From contig CAWUHX010000007.1 of assembly GCA_963922205.1 (NCBI GenBank), positions 1,674,001 to 1,738,000 on the forward strand: 64,000 bases of DNA. The letters are read 5' to 3'. This stretch comes from Romanomermis culicivorax. Taxonomy: Eukaryota > Nematoda > Enoplea > Mermithida > Mermithidae. The position numbers were made by a program, and so were the translations under genes. Within the stretch, counting starts at the first letter, position 1. Every line of letters starts with the position of its first letter. Under the pieces are notes generated by a model that was given only the letters and a program-made list of their open reading frames with translations, ran no database searches and had not been told where the DNA came from. Below are positions 48,141 through 59,196 of this stretch, piece after piece.

Positions 48141-48629
48141 CAGGTAGATATCTCTATCAGCTACTCAAAACACGGGGAAACATGCCCCAAGTTAAAAATA
48201 TTTAGAGAAATATACTCCAAGTTTAAAAAAGAGCATTTCAGTAAAAAAGTCGAAAAATCACATCGTTGCCCAATACATAGAGGAGGACGTCTGATGCAGC
48301 TCGATGAGCTGATCAAGAGTCCATCAGCAATATGGATGGCTTCCCAAACTCTGATATTCAATGGCCAAAAAATGATGATTTTTTAATTTTTGAATGTACA
48401 TTACTCCATAGCTTCCTCATTATTGGTGCTAGCTTCTAAACTTTTTTTGCATAATATAGAATTCACAAATCTGAGTTGCTTTACACCATGGTGAGTAATA
48501 TTGTATGTTGAGTGTGAGCCGGGCGTAATCACTCAACATGACATGTAACTCGGAAACGAGAAATTGAATTTCATATGATCCTGTTATGTTCTGTAGTTTT
48601 CAATCCTGAGTTTTTTGATATCAGTCTTA
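48141..48629. other. no feature seen
   Basis: An 83-codon plus frame (48135-48386) overlaps the tandem repeat and shows no domain. Confidence 0.4.
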
Positions 48630-48769
48630 AGTCGCATTTATACTTCACGGCATGGCTGCCACCCGTGGCCAATCAGACTGCGCTTTGAAAAACTGACGTT
48701 AAATATGATTGGTTGCATGTCACGTGCACTGAAATTCGATTGGCTGTGCCATGTAGTGTATATGCAGCT
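48630..48769. mobile_element. TTA-flanked MITE (140 bp)
   Basis: The left end AGTCGCATTTATACTTCACG then GCATGGC is inverted at the right end (GCCATGTAGTGTATATGCAG then CT). TTA flanks both ends (48627-48629 and 48770-48772). Two inverted CCAAT/ATTGG words lie inside. The smallest complete member of the TATACTT set. Confidence 0.8.
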
Positions 48770-49647
48770 TTATTTGGGTTGATACGGGCTGGGCGATAGT
48801 ATGTCAAAGTTTCAGAAATGAAAATTTTCAAACACTACATGTCTCTACAAAACTTGGTTTCCCATTTTTTAGTTGAACTGAGACAAAGGTCTACCAGAAT
48901 ATAGTTTGTACAGCTGTAGCGCTAAAATTGACCAGGTTATATAGAGCACTGCTAAAACACGGGTAACACTGTGGATGACGGACCACGGATGACTGCCTAA
49001 AATTGGGATAAGGATGGCGGATATGGACAACTTTTTTCAAACCCGTCGTCCCTTTTTGGTTTTTCAACAGTTAAAACACGGATGGCAATCGTTGTCCTTT
49101 GTCCGTTGTTCGTACTGAAAGACGGATGATTGTGCACTTACGGACGACGGATAATCCTAAAATCAGAATTTTTGATCTAGATCAAAATTTTTTATCCTGA
49201 TCAAAAATTTTTTCTCTTTCCACCTGGAAATGCTAAATTTGGATAACACGGATATATTTAATGGGAATCTCATCAATTCCCAGTGAAATCAAATGATTTG
49301 ATCCATATCAAGATTCTTTTATACTAATTAATTGTTCATACTTTCGCCTGGAAATTCACAATTTAGACAAATGTGATATATATAATGTGAATCTGATCAA
49401 TTTAGTTTTTTTTATCTAAATCAAAAAAATCTGCAACTCTTTAGAGTAAGCCTGAAATTCTGAAGAAAGTGAATTTGACCGCTCAACTACCGAATTTCAG
49501 CCGCATAAGAGTTGCACAATATCCTTCTAATCGAATTACGTTTCACCTCTTTATGTATCAGGTGCATTCCAAAGAAACATCAAATGTGCGGATTAAAGTA
49601 ATAATTATACTAAGGTATAGAAAAATTCATCATCGGTGAGTTCTAGC

Positions 49648-49724
49648 GACATCGAGGACGACTTGATCAGTAATTGTGTAGTATGCGTTCCTACACAACG
49701 ACTGATCAGGTCGTTCACGATGTC
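49648..49724. other. microRNA-precursor-like hairpin
   Basis: Two arms of 34 bases, starting GACATCGAGGACGAC and ending GTCGTTCACGATGTC, pair with about five mismatches. The loop of about nine bases is TATGCGTTC. The size of about 77 bases matches a pre-miRNA. It lies inside the 2.8 kb inverted-repeat element and so could be only a short palindromic MITE. Expression cannot be judged from sequence. Confidence 0.5.
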
Positions 49725-50164
49725 ACTGACACTTATCACAATTTAATATACATATAAAAGGATGGAACATCAGATATACGGGATCCCTCAAGACGAATTT
49801 CTGAGGGTAGGGCTTGCTTGAGAAGGGGACTTAATTTTAGTTGACGGGTGTTAGAAAGAATTTTGTATGGAATATCTGATGGATATGATTATGTTTCATC
49901 CAAGACCATCCTTTGGTGAAAATTAATCACATTAGTGATGTTCTTCAGATTTCTGAGCAGGCTGAAAATGTGAGTTATCATGTAGAAGTAGTCTCGAAAT
50001 ATATTTTTCGCTTTTTAGATTCTAATTTTTTCAATTGTTAAACTGAATTCTTAAATTTAAAAAACAGTTAAATCTGAAAAAAATTTAAATGCTTCTTTTT
50101 TTAAATTAGAAAGTTTGAGAAAATCCCAAATTTTTGAATTTAAATTTAGCTGCACCTCAACGGC

Positions 50165-50242
50165 AATGTTATAACATAGAGTTAAGCTACAGCTTAAACT
50201 GCAGCTCAGCTGGACTTGAGTGTCTAATGAAACCGGTCCCAG
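50165..50242. repeat. GGTTTCATCAA palindromic family, half copy
   Basis: GTTAAGCTACAGCTTAAACT then GCAGCTCAGCTGGACTTGAG, ending TGAAACCGGTCCC; on the opposite strand it matches the start of the 28347 copy. Confidence 0.55.
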
Positions 50243-50343
50243 GTTTCAATATAGACTTCAGAAAAACTGTTTTTTAAGGTTTTCGGACATAGGAAAATGT
50301 CTAGATTTTACTGAAAAAATGTTCAATTTTTTAAGAAGTGTTA

Positions 50344-50580
50344 AGCGTCATTTATACTTGTCTTTTTCGACGGAACGGAACGGAACCGATCTTCAACAGC
50401 TTGAAACGTTCAACCTGAAAATCCACTTGCGATCGGGAAGAATAACTGCAATTTTATAGAAAATGACCGACCGTAACCTCCAACCGAATCGAACGATGCG
50501 AAAGTTTCCCCTTCATTCAGTAACGTTGTATCGATTTCTTTCCGTTCCGTTCCGCCGAAAAACGCAAGTAAAATGACCCT
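50344..50580. mobile_element. short inverted-repeat element nested in the 2.8 kb unit
   Basis: The left end AGCGTCATTTATACTTGTCT then TTTCGACGGAACGGAACGGA is inverted at the right end (TCCGTTCCGTTCCGCCG, then CAAGTAAAATGACCCT). TTAA occurs at both edges, so the duplication is TTA/TTAA and the superfamily is ambiguous between Harbinger-like and piggyBac-like. The TATACTT word ties it to the other TTA elements. No gene. Confidence 0.7.
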
Positions 50581-51776
50581 TAAGGTTTTGGAAGTTTTGT
50601 TTATAGTACTCTATAATTAAGGCAACAATATTCCCAATCGTGAAAAACTGTTTTTCACTGGAGCTTTTGATTTTGAAAGTTGTCCGTAAAATTATCGGTG
50701 TTATAGACCTGCCACGTATCTCATTTTTAGAACAATAACTGATGAAATGGTACGTTAAACCCGTTTTCCTAAATTTTCGGACATGGCAAACATGTCCAGA
50801 TTAGTTTAATGAGGAAATTTTAAAGTTTCTTAAAATTTAAATTTTCTAAAATTTTTAAAATTTTGTTCAACTTAATTTAGAATACTCTATAATCTAAGGT
50901 AACACTATTCCCAATCGCGAAAAGCAGTTTTTCCCTCGAGTTTTTGATTTTGAAAGTTGTCCATAAAATTATCCATGTTTTAGACGTCATTCAATGTTTA
51001 TGCGAACTATTGAATTGACCAACTGGGGGGTCATCGTGGCGAAGAAACAAAGATTTGGCAGTTGAAACTCGTATCACAGTTTATGTGTACCGCCTGACAT
51101 TTTTTATTACTTTGTTGTATTTTTTTAAATCGCCTACTGTTTTTTTGGTCTTCCCATCAGTTATTTCTTTGTTTTTTTGTTTTGTACATACTAGTGTATA
51201 ATATATCGTTTAAATAAATTGTGAAAACCAATCACATGAGCAGGCGCTGAACACGTCAAGTAATCGATAAAATTCACATTAAATATATCCGATTTGTTTA
51301 AATCGAGCATTTCCAGGTGAAAGTAGATTTAATTTCGATCAGGATCAAGATATCTTGATCTGAATCCAAAATTTTGATTCCGCTCATAATTGATGAAATT
51401 CACATTAAATACATCCGATTTGTCTAAATTTAGCATTTCCATGCGAAAAAAGGAAAAAATTTTGATCAGGTTCAAAATTTTTGATCTACATAAAAAATTT
51501 GATGCATGGCGTGAAAATACTGCTCAGGAAAAAAAAATTCAAAAAATTTGATCTAGATCAAAAAATGTTTGATCCGGATCAACAATATTTGATTTTAGGA
51601 TTATTTGTGGCTCATAAACGGCTTTTAGTATGGACAACGGACAACTTTCGGATTGTCCGTATTTTAGACATCAATATCTGCACAAAATCTAAGAATGGAC
51701 AACAAATTTCAGAAAAGTTGTCCGTATCCGTATTTTTGACACTCCATCATCCGAGGTGTTATCCGTGTTTTAGCAG

Positions 51777-52255
51777 CACCCAGTTATGTGTTGATTAATG
51801 TTAACTTGATGTAAAGTCAAAAAACAACTTTCAGTAAAAATCAAGGGTTATACATGATTCAGATAAGAAAAATGATGGAGGAACAAAAATTTTTTTAAGC
51901 ATGAGAAAAAATGTTATTTGCATAGTTCGTACCCACCAGTACACAAGTATAAAATTCTAGATTTATTTTACGCTTCTAGAACAATTAAAAATAACTGGAA
52001 AGCTATGTTCAACCAAGATCATGCCGACTGGAACTGGACATTAACCCCCAAGGCTGTGTGTACAGTTTGATACTGTGCCTGGGTTTAACTGGGACCTATT
52101 TTTTCGTCCAGTAAAAAGATATTTGAGTTTTCATTTATTTATGTATCAGTTGTCATATTTTCGTCTAATTTTTCATTCGACTTTTATTTCGTCTTATACA
52201 CGGAATGTCCATCTTCATTGTGGCTTTTTTCCACGTTTATCCGCGTATTTGGGAT
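51777..52255. other. no feature seen
   Basis: AT-rich with short frames only. Confidence 0.45.
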
Positions 52256-52261
52256 GATTGT

Positions 52262-52372
52262 ACTGGGATGCGGACAATTCACCCCAAGCCAGTAATTCGT
52301 CCCCACTGCAGGTCGCCCCCGGACAATCCGCTCCCAACACAATTCGCCCGAGTAATTCGCCCCACGTAATCC
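52262..52372 (-). repeat. GGGCGAATTACT minisatellite, copy 1
   Basis: About eight imperfect 13-14-base units (CAATTCGCCC, AGTAATTCGCCCC). The same unit recurs in the opposite orientation at 61735-61855. Confidence 0.75.
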
Positions 52373-52662
52373 AGTTTTTTCAATAAAAAAATCAGATTTA
52401 AAAATAATTCTACCAGATTGTTAGCATGATATGTAACACGGATTTCTACAAATCCATGCACAAAACTATCAGAGATTTTTCTCAGCCGAAATAGCCTGTT
52501 TAATACTCACGAATTCTGCATGCAGAGTGCAAGTATTATGTACAAGAACAAGAAGACCTACAGCAATGTTGCAAATAGCGGTCCACAAACAAATTCTTTT
52601 TAAATTTTCTCTGAATATAAGATATTTTTACTCGTACAATCAGTACTAAATCGGTACAAGCT

Positions 52663-52932
52663 GTGACGATGCGTAGAAGGTGCCATCGTGCATTTTCCTC
52701 TGAACCCGTAGACTTGATGTTGCTCGTTCAAGTCACGGGCCCAGACCTGGAATTTAACGGCGGGCACTGCTGCAGTCACGACGGGCGATACAGGGCTGTG
52801 CAGTTGGTGGTAGAGGCGTTACCACCCAGTGTGCGAGAACCGTTACAAAGCCTTTATTTGTACAGTCAGCAATACAGGCGTTTGAGCAGTAGTTCCCTGG
52901 AATTGAAGTGCCTGCCTTTTATTAACCCTTGA
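52663..52932 (+). other. GC-richer open frame, unknown
   Basis: An 89-codon plus frame in a patch clearly richer in G and C than its surroundings. The opposite strand has two AATAAA words. It may be an exon, a solo LTR or another repeat piece; no domain recognised. Confidence 0.2.
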
Positions 52933-53214
52933 CACATACAAAACTATAAAACGAAGGCTTTCAGGTATCCAAAGATAACTGGTTGAAAATGATCAATTTC
53001 GACTAAAAATGTGTGAAAAATGTCAGAACTGGCACTTTACAAATTTATATTTTTTTATGTTTGTAATGGTGGCGTCCCAATGCCCGGTAAACATGCCAAA
53101 TTTTAGTCTGATGGCGAGGACACCCTGGAGAATTTACACAAAATTATGTGTAACACGGATATCATATGCAGAATTTCGGTTTATTTATCATACGTGGGCG
53201 CAGTGACGACAACC

Positions 53215-53640
53215 TATAATATATTATACTTGGAGCTCCAAATTCGCGCCCCCTCTAGAGCCAAAACGGTGAGAGCTAGAACCTTGGAGCTTTTTTCATA
53301 ACTTCGGACTCAGGGAAAAGCTATGGGCTGCGTGTGGTCATTTGACCTCTATCTGCAAATACTGCTCGATGGTGCCCCAAAAACATTCAAAAAACGGCCC
53401 TTTTTGTAGCTTTTAGTTCTAGCATGCCCCACATTGGGTGTAGCATCCCCGAGCTCAATACTTCGCCCCATGCATCTACCTGGTTTACCTAAGATTACAC
53501 TTTTTTGAAAATATGGCCTCAATCTAGTTATACCACCGCCAAAAGTCTCGAAAACCAACAAAATTCCACAATTTTGTTATATAAAGTTTTTGGTTTCAAG
53601 CAAATAATTTTTTGCATAAAATTTTTTGCTTTATGTTTTT
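53215..53640 (+). repeat. dispersed repeat X, copy 1
   Basis: Runs from CAACCTATAATATATTATAC through GAACCTTGGAGCTTTTTTCA, ATTTGACCTCTATCTGCAA and ATATGGCCTCAAT to TTTTGTTATATAAAGTTTTT. The same order is found at 55275-55970 (plus) and, for the latter part, 57000-57250 (minus). Confidence 0.75.
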
Positions 53641-53724
53641 TAAGCATAATGCATTCGTGCCCACATGTCTGCATGCATAAAGTCATAAAAAGTTATTTGA
53701 GATGCATGTGGTCATTTGGCCACT

Positions 53725-54520
53725 AATGGTTAAGGATAGGCAATGGTTAAGGATAGACGATTGTTAAGGATAGGCGGAACGAGTAATCCTCAACTACGTG
53801 GTCACATGACCACGAGGGATTCCAGTGGATGGGGAGGCAGCGTGTCTGAGCTTGCTTGGCGTGGCCACAGGGTCACCTCCACCACGGGGTCATTTCTGTC
53901 ATCGCGTCACCTTCACCACTGGGTCATTTCCGCTACCAGGTCACCTCCGCTATTGGGTCATTTCGGCTACCTGGTCACTCAACCCACTGGCCTAGTCAGA
54001 CTGTCAAATGCTTCGCCTAGTTAAGGTGCAACCGTCCAGAGTAAGTGAGACACAAATGTCGGCAATGAAACGAGCCGTCCACATGCGAGACGCAGCCGCC
54101 TGCAAGTGAGACGCAGCCGCCTACGAGTGGGGCGCAGCTGTCCGCGTGTGAGAAACTGTTTTTTTCGGGTGAGATGCAGCCAGCCGCAGGCAAGATGTGG
54201 CGGCCCGTAGGTGAGATGCAGCCGTCTGCAAGTGAAACTCAACCGTCTGCATGCGACGCACAGCCGCCTGCAAGTAAGACGTAGCCTCCTGCAAGCGAAA
54301 CTCAGATGCTCCCGAGTGAGACACAGCCACCAGCAAGCAATATGCAGCCAACCGCAAGTGAGACGCAGTTGCCTGCAACTGAGACACAGCGAGATGCAGC
54401 GATCCACAGATGAGATGCTACAGTCCGAAAATGAGACGCGGCCACTCACAACTGATGCGCAGCAGAGCGCAGCCATCCACTGCTATGCAGCTTTCCGCAA
54501 GTGAAACGCAGGAGTGTGCA
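53725..54520. repeat. three adjacent minisatellites
   Basis: 53728-53776: three units of about 17 bases with GGTTAAGGATAGGC. 53865-53990: seven units of 17-18 bases alternating GGTCACCTCCACCAC and GGTCATTTCCGCTACC. 54045-54520: about twenty units of 21 bases, GAGACGCAGCCGCCTGCAAGT. Because 21 is divisible by three, long frames stay open on both strands (54021-54476, 54211-54504) with seven-residue periodicity; these are artefacts. Confidence 0.85.
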
Positions 54521-54639
54521 GGTATTATGATTATCCATCAGGACTTAGTTAAATTATCGAGTTCCAACTAGTCGGAACAAAAGAAACAAAAAAAAATAAC
54601 AGATAGTGAAATGAAAAATTCTGAAAGTACTTTTTGACC

Positions 54640-54990
54640 ATATTTAACTTTGTTTACAATTTGTTTCAAGTAGTATACAGTTCGCACATATTTGTTACTT
54701 TTACCAAATTTTAGGATTCGGAGCCTTAAGATTTTTGAAATTGTTTCTCTGACGGTATGATGACCAAATTGGAAACTTCAATGTGCTTCATGAATGAAGG
54801 TCTGCACGTGCCCACTAAAAAAGAGTGGACTAGTTTGGAATGGACCAGATTTTTTAGAACATGGGTGAGAGTTTAGAAAATCCCATTATGTAATATTAGA
54901 TTTTCATTCTTTCTCATGAAAAAATTTTCCAAGTCTGTGAAAAAGTATACTCGGCAACTGAGTGCATTAACTGTCCGTGCCCTATCGGAT
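54640..54990 (+). repeat. dispersed repeat Y, copy 1
   Basis: Shares TTTGAAATTGTTTCTCTGA, GGTGAGAGTTTAG and TTTTCATTCTTTCTCATGA with 57838-58230 (plus); the same words appear inverted at 56336-56500 and 61440-61640. Confidence 0.65.
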
Positions 54991-55274
54991 AATTTGATTT
55001 TTTTGTTAAGAATAAAAAACAAATATCAAAATTTTTTTCTTTTTTTGATACAGAACTGAGAAACAAAATCGAAAAGCGAGGTTCGTTTTTCATTTTATAG
55101 TGTATCCTGTTGCAAACGAAACCATAGAATCTCTTGTTTTTTTTAAACGAAACGAATGTAGTTTTTTGTTTCGTTTATTTGAAAAACGAAATGAGAATTA
55201 AGAGTCGATTTTCGTTTCAGTAAGACAAAGACAAAGCGAAATCATGGGACTGAAAAACAATATCATAGGTGGCG

Positions 55275-55970
55275 CTTTATGGCCAACCTATAATACACAT
55301 AGCCCCAAAATTCATGTCCCCTTCTAGATCCAAAACACTATAATCTGTTTTTTATAAAATGCTTCTAAAATAAAAATTGACACAAATATGCGTTGACTTG
55401 AAAATCTTTACCTTAAACATTTTACAGTAGAATTTTTTATTCAAAAATTTCTGAATGTCAGTTGAGTGTTGCCACAACTTTTCAGTTTCATGTGACGTGC
55501 GGCTCGGTAGAAAATACCGAAAATACATAATAGTACTTGCTTTCCGGATTCCGTATTTGGAAACATTTTAAGAAAAACAGATTATAAGTGTTAGAACCTT
55601 GGGTTTTTTTCATAATTTTGGGCTTAAGGGCAAATTACCGGGTGTCTGTTGTCATTTCGCCTCTATCTGCAAGTGGTGCTCAGTGGGGCCCCACAACACG
55701 CGAAAATGCACTTTAAGGGCCTCCAGTCGCACCATGCTTCACTATGGGTGTGCCAAGCTCCATACTTCAGCCTGTGCATCTTGGGGGGTGCAATCTCAAA
55801 CGCGTTTTTTCTTTTTTTTAAATATGGCCTCAATTCAATAATACTAGGGCCCAAAACCCAGGAAACACGAAATTCGAAAATTTTGTTATATAATACTTAT
55901 GGCTTCAAAAAAATATTTTTTTGCAACATAATGCACTACGATGCCAGAACTTTTTGTAGTTTCAATTGAA
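55275..55970 (+). repeat. dispersed repeat X, copy 2, carrying a MITE
   Basis: Same sequence order as copy 1 but interrupted between CCAAAACAC and GTGTTAGAACC by the MITE at 55339-55587. The plus frames at 55599-55969 are shadows that recur on the minus strand at 56975-57361. Confidence 0.75.
55339..55587. mobile_element. TATAGTCTG-family MITE, copy F
   Basis: TATAATCTGTTTTTTATAAA at the left, AAGAAAAACAGATTATA at the right, 249 bases. Comparing the flanks with the uninterrupted repeat at 53265-53285 shows a clean insertion, with TA at both edges. Confidence 0.85.
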
Positions 55971-57850
55971 CCAGTAGCGTTATTGAGATTTTTGAGGTCC
56001 AAGAGCTTCCGATCATGGGCACTTCAATGGACGCGGTCACTTTAAACAAAGTATTATCCTGAGTGTAAACGTGGAATCCGTTTTCTACAACCAGAGAATT
56101 CAATGGACGCGAACACTTTACACAAAAATTGTCCTGTGTAAACGAACGAATTTCTGCAACTTTTGTTGGGAGGGACGGTTCGACTGCAGGGAACTCAATC
56201 GATGCGGTCACTTTACACAAAAAAAATTATCCCGGGTGTAAACAAGGATATTTTCGTGACTTTTTGGTGAAAGGGTTTTTCGACCGCAGAGAACTTTAAC
56301 CGACTTTAACCCAAATTCTCAAAAATATAGTCCACACCTTATGGTCCACCTCTTTTTAGTGCGCCTTAACCATGTATGAAAACCTTCATAGAACACATTT
56401 AAGTTTTAATTTTGATCATTTTCACATCAAAGAAACAATAAAAACAATCCTAATGCTACGAATTCTCACAATCCGTAAAAGTAAAAGATGTGTAAGCCGC
56501 ATTGTACTTAAAACGCGTTGTAAACAAAGTGTAAAGTGACCATATCCATTGAATTCCTCATGGTGAAAAACCCTCCAATCCAAAGAATCGCAGAAATACA
56601 TCCGTTTACACACAGGAAGATTGTTTGTGTTTAAAGTTACTGCGTCCCTTGAATTCTCCATGGTCAGAAACCTCTACTCCGGCAATACGATTGTTTACAC
56701 TAAGTATAATTTTTTGTGTGACGTGATTGCATCCACCGAATTCTCCATAGCCGAAAACTCTTCCTACAAGAAATCGCAGAAATACCCATTGTTTACACTT
56801 AGAATAATTTTTTATGTAAAGTGATCGCGTCCATTGAATTTGTGGTAGAAAACGAATTCCACCAAAATATCACGAAATACGTTTACACTCAGGATAATAT
56901 TTTGTGTAAAGTAACCGCGTCCATCTAAGTGCCCATTATCGGAAGCCCTTGGACCTCAAAAACTCTTAATAACGCTACCGTTTCAATTGAAACTGCAAAA
57001 AATTCTGGCCTCGTGGTGCACTAGGCTGCGAAAAATAACTTTTTTTGAAACCATAAGTAAATAACAAAATTACCGAATTTCGCGTTTCCGGAGACTTTGG
57101 ACCCCCGTATGATTGAATTGAGGCCATATTGAAAAAATGAGAAAATGCATTTGAGGCTGCACCCCATCCCCAAGATGCTTTGGCCGAAGTATGGAGCTCT
57201 GATATGGCACACGCATTGTGGGGCATGGTGGAACTCAGGGCCCTTAAAAAGTGCGCTTTTTTGCATATTTTGGTGCATTGAACCAGTAATGTTACTGGGA
57301 TTTTCGGGGTACAAGGACTTTCGATCATGGAGAATTCAATGAACGCGGTCACTTTACACAAAGTGTAAAAAAAGGTCTTACCGAATTTTTAATTGAAGGA
57401 GTTTTCGACCAGGGATTATTCGATGCATGCGATGACTTTACACAAAAATTTATCCTAACTGTAAACAAATACATTTTTGCGATTTTTTGGGGAAGGGTTT
57501 TCGGCTATGAAGAATTCGATGAATAGAGTCCCGTCACACAAAAAATTATCCTGAGTGTAAAGAAACGTATTTCTGCGACGTTTGGGGGAGAGGTTTTCTG
57601 ACCAAGGGAAATTCAATGGGTACAATAACTTTACATTTAAAAAATTATCATGACTATAAACGAATGTATTTCTACGATTTTTTGGGGAAAGAAATTTTTA
57701 ATTATGGGGAATTCAATGGATGCAGCCACTTTACGCAAAAAAATTGTTTTGGATGTAAACAAAGGTATTTGTGCGATTTTTTGGGTAGAAGGGTTTTTTA
57801 TCATTGAGAATTTAATGACTATGGTCACTTTACATTTTTTTACAACTTAT
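55970..57850. repeat. CACTTTACACAAA minisatellite in three alternating blocks
   Basis: An irregular unit of about 75-105 bases (GCGGTCACTTTACACAAA, TTATCCTGAGTGTAAAC, TTTCTGCGACTTTT, GGTTTTCGACC) fills 55975-56310 (plus), 56500-56940 (inverted) and 57300-57850 (plus). The inverted block is separated from its neighbours by pieces of repeats X and Y. Frames here are short and repetitive. Confidence 0.75.
57000..57250 (-). repeat. dispersed repeat X, copy 3
   Basis: Reverse-complement copy of the ATATGGCCTCAAT ... TTGTTATATAA part of repeat X. With copy 2 it forms a 1.6 kb inverted arrangement around the minisatellite. Confidence 0.7.
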
Positions 57851-58230
57851 TTTAAGTACTATGCAGTTTACACATTTTTTACCCTACTGAGTGAGAATTC
57901 GTAGCTTTTAGATTTTTTAAAATTGTTTCTTTGATGGGAAGATAGCCAAATTTAAAACCTCCAATGTGCTTCTACAAAGGTTTTCATCGATGGCCAAGGC
58001 CCAGGGGTGGACTACTTTATGGGAAAATGCTCCGATGGGCAGAAGAAGGAGAATATACTTGCTTGGATAGTTGCCAAGCTAGAAAAACGGGCGAACTAGA
58101 GTTTTGGGAACTTGAGTGAGAGTTTAAAATCCAATTTTGTAGTATTGGATTTTCATTCCTTCTCATTGAAAAATTTTCCATGTCTGTGAAAAATTATATT
58201 GCCCAGCTGAGTGCATCAACACACTTTCCA
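57838..58230 (+). repeat. dispersed repeat Y, copy 2
   Basis: Matches 54640-54990. The same sequence, inverted, lies at 61440-61640 (TTTTCTAGCATGGTAACTAT then CCAGGCAAGTATA), so repeat Y flanks the Penelope-like region on both sides. Confidence 0.65.
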
Positions 58231-59021
58231 ACCATATATGTGCAGCTCAAAAATTTTGAGGATGGTACAGGGACGGACCCCCGGTTTTTGACGTTTTTGA
58301 GAAAAATGCAGTAAACTTGGCCAAAAAATTATCCTTCTTCCGCCTTCCCTCTTATTCCCTTCCCCTCACACACCTGTGCTCCAACTGCATCGATTTTTTT
58401 ACTAACTTTATTGTCCATAACACAGGAATCAACTGTGGGAAGTAAACAGATAAAATCTAGCTCAGTTTTTGAGAGGAAAAGTTACAGCACAAAGTCTCCA
58501 AACTAAATCAATTGTATGAACCAATTCCAACCATAATTGAGCAGATGAGGAAACATCTGAAATTGTGTCAATGTAATATAGGGCCTAAAAATTATATTAT
58601 AGGCTTAGCTGAATCAGAAGCTTTTTAAAGGTATTTTTATATGTTTTACTTTGTTGGCCCATTCGCAGATGGTGTCTAGTAACTGTAACCAGAACCCAGT
58701 TGCACTAGACGAGTCTAAGCTTGAGTTCACAATAATCTTGAACAACAGGATGACTACCTTAGTTTTAGTGATGGCGATGATCTCAAAATAGGTATAAAAT
58801 CAACATCGTCAAGATTATTCCACTCTCCATGTCGAGATTATACCCAGCTCGAACTGTCCAATTTCGCTAACATCTTCTCATAATTTTTCCTGTCCACAGC
58901 AAATAAATATAAAACTGTTATGATTCTCCATTTCTTGGCCGTACAATTGCATAAAAATAATATAATGCTTTTATTCTGCCTGTAGGCACACAAGGAACAA
59001 ACAATACAGTGGTTATAATAA

Positions 59022-59056
59022 TGCTCGATAGTCTACCTAATAATTTCCTCAGGTGA
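59022..59056 (-). ncRNA. degenerate hammerhead-like motif (left arm)
   Basis: The minus strand reads CACCTGAGGAAATTATTAGG then TAGACTATCGAGCAT. The CTGAGGA box is present but the GAAA box has become GAGC, so cleavage is not expected. Mirror partner of 60856-60890. Confidence 0.45.
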
Positions 59057-59079
59057 CAATAAACTCTTTTTACAAAATT

Positions 59080-59151
59080 GGCGGGTGTAGGGAATTGAAC
59101 CCTGGTCATTTGATTGAGAGTCAAGAGCACTAACACTGGGCCATCTGGTCC
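59080..59151 (-). other. tRNA-like segment in Penelope tail (left arm)
   Basis: The minus strand has TGGCCCAGTGTTAGTGC (box A-like), a TTGA-CTCTCAA-TCAA anticodon-arm-like hairpin and GGTTCAATTCCC (box B-like), about 72 bases in all. The acceptor stem pairs poorly. Closest by eye to a Glu- or Gln-type tRNA. It is part of the element because it recurs in the other arm. Confidence 0.55.
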
Positions 59152-59196
59152 AGTAGTAACTTGTTTGGAAGTTCCATATACCCTGACTAGGGTTTA

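Larger units (their letters stand above)
48949..51776. mobile_element. 2.8 kb inverted-repeat element
   Basis: The left end CTGCTAAAACACGGGTAACA is inverted at the right end (TGTTATCCGTGTTTTAGCAG). GGATGACGG / CCGTCATCC-like and GATCAAAATTTT words recur inside both ends. The centre contains an independent hairpin (49648), a half copy of the GGTTTCATCAA family (50165) and a nested element (50344). No transposase recognised; target duplication not clear. Confidence 0.65.

Noticed and set aside
48949-51776. Autonomous transposon with its own transposase
   Set aside because: No frame longer than about 105 codons and no DDE-type motif was found between the inverted ends.
54021-54504. Long overlapping open frames on both strands (151 and 97 codons)
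   Set aside because: They are produced by a 21-base tandem repeat, whose length is a multiple of three, so all frames stay open; the proteins show only seven-residue periodicity.
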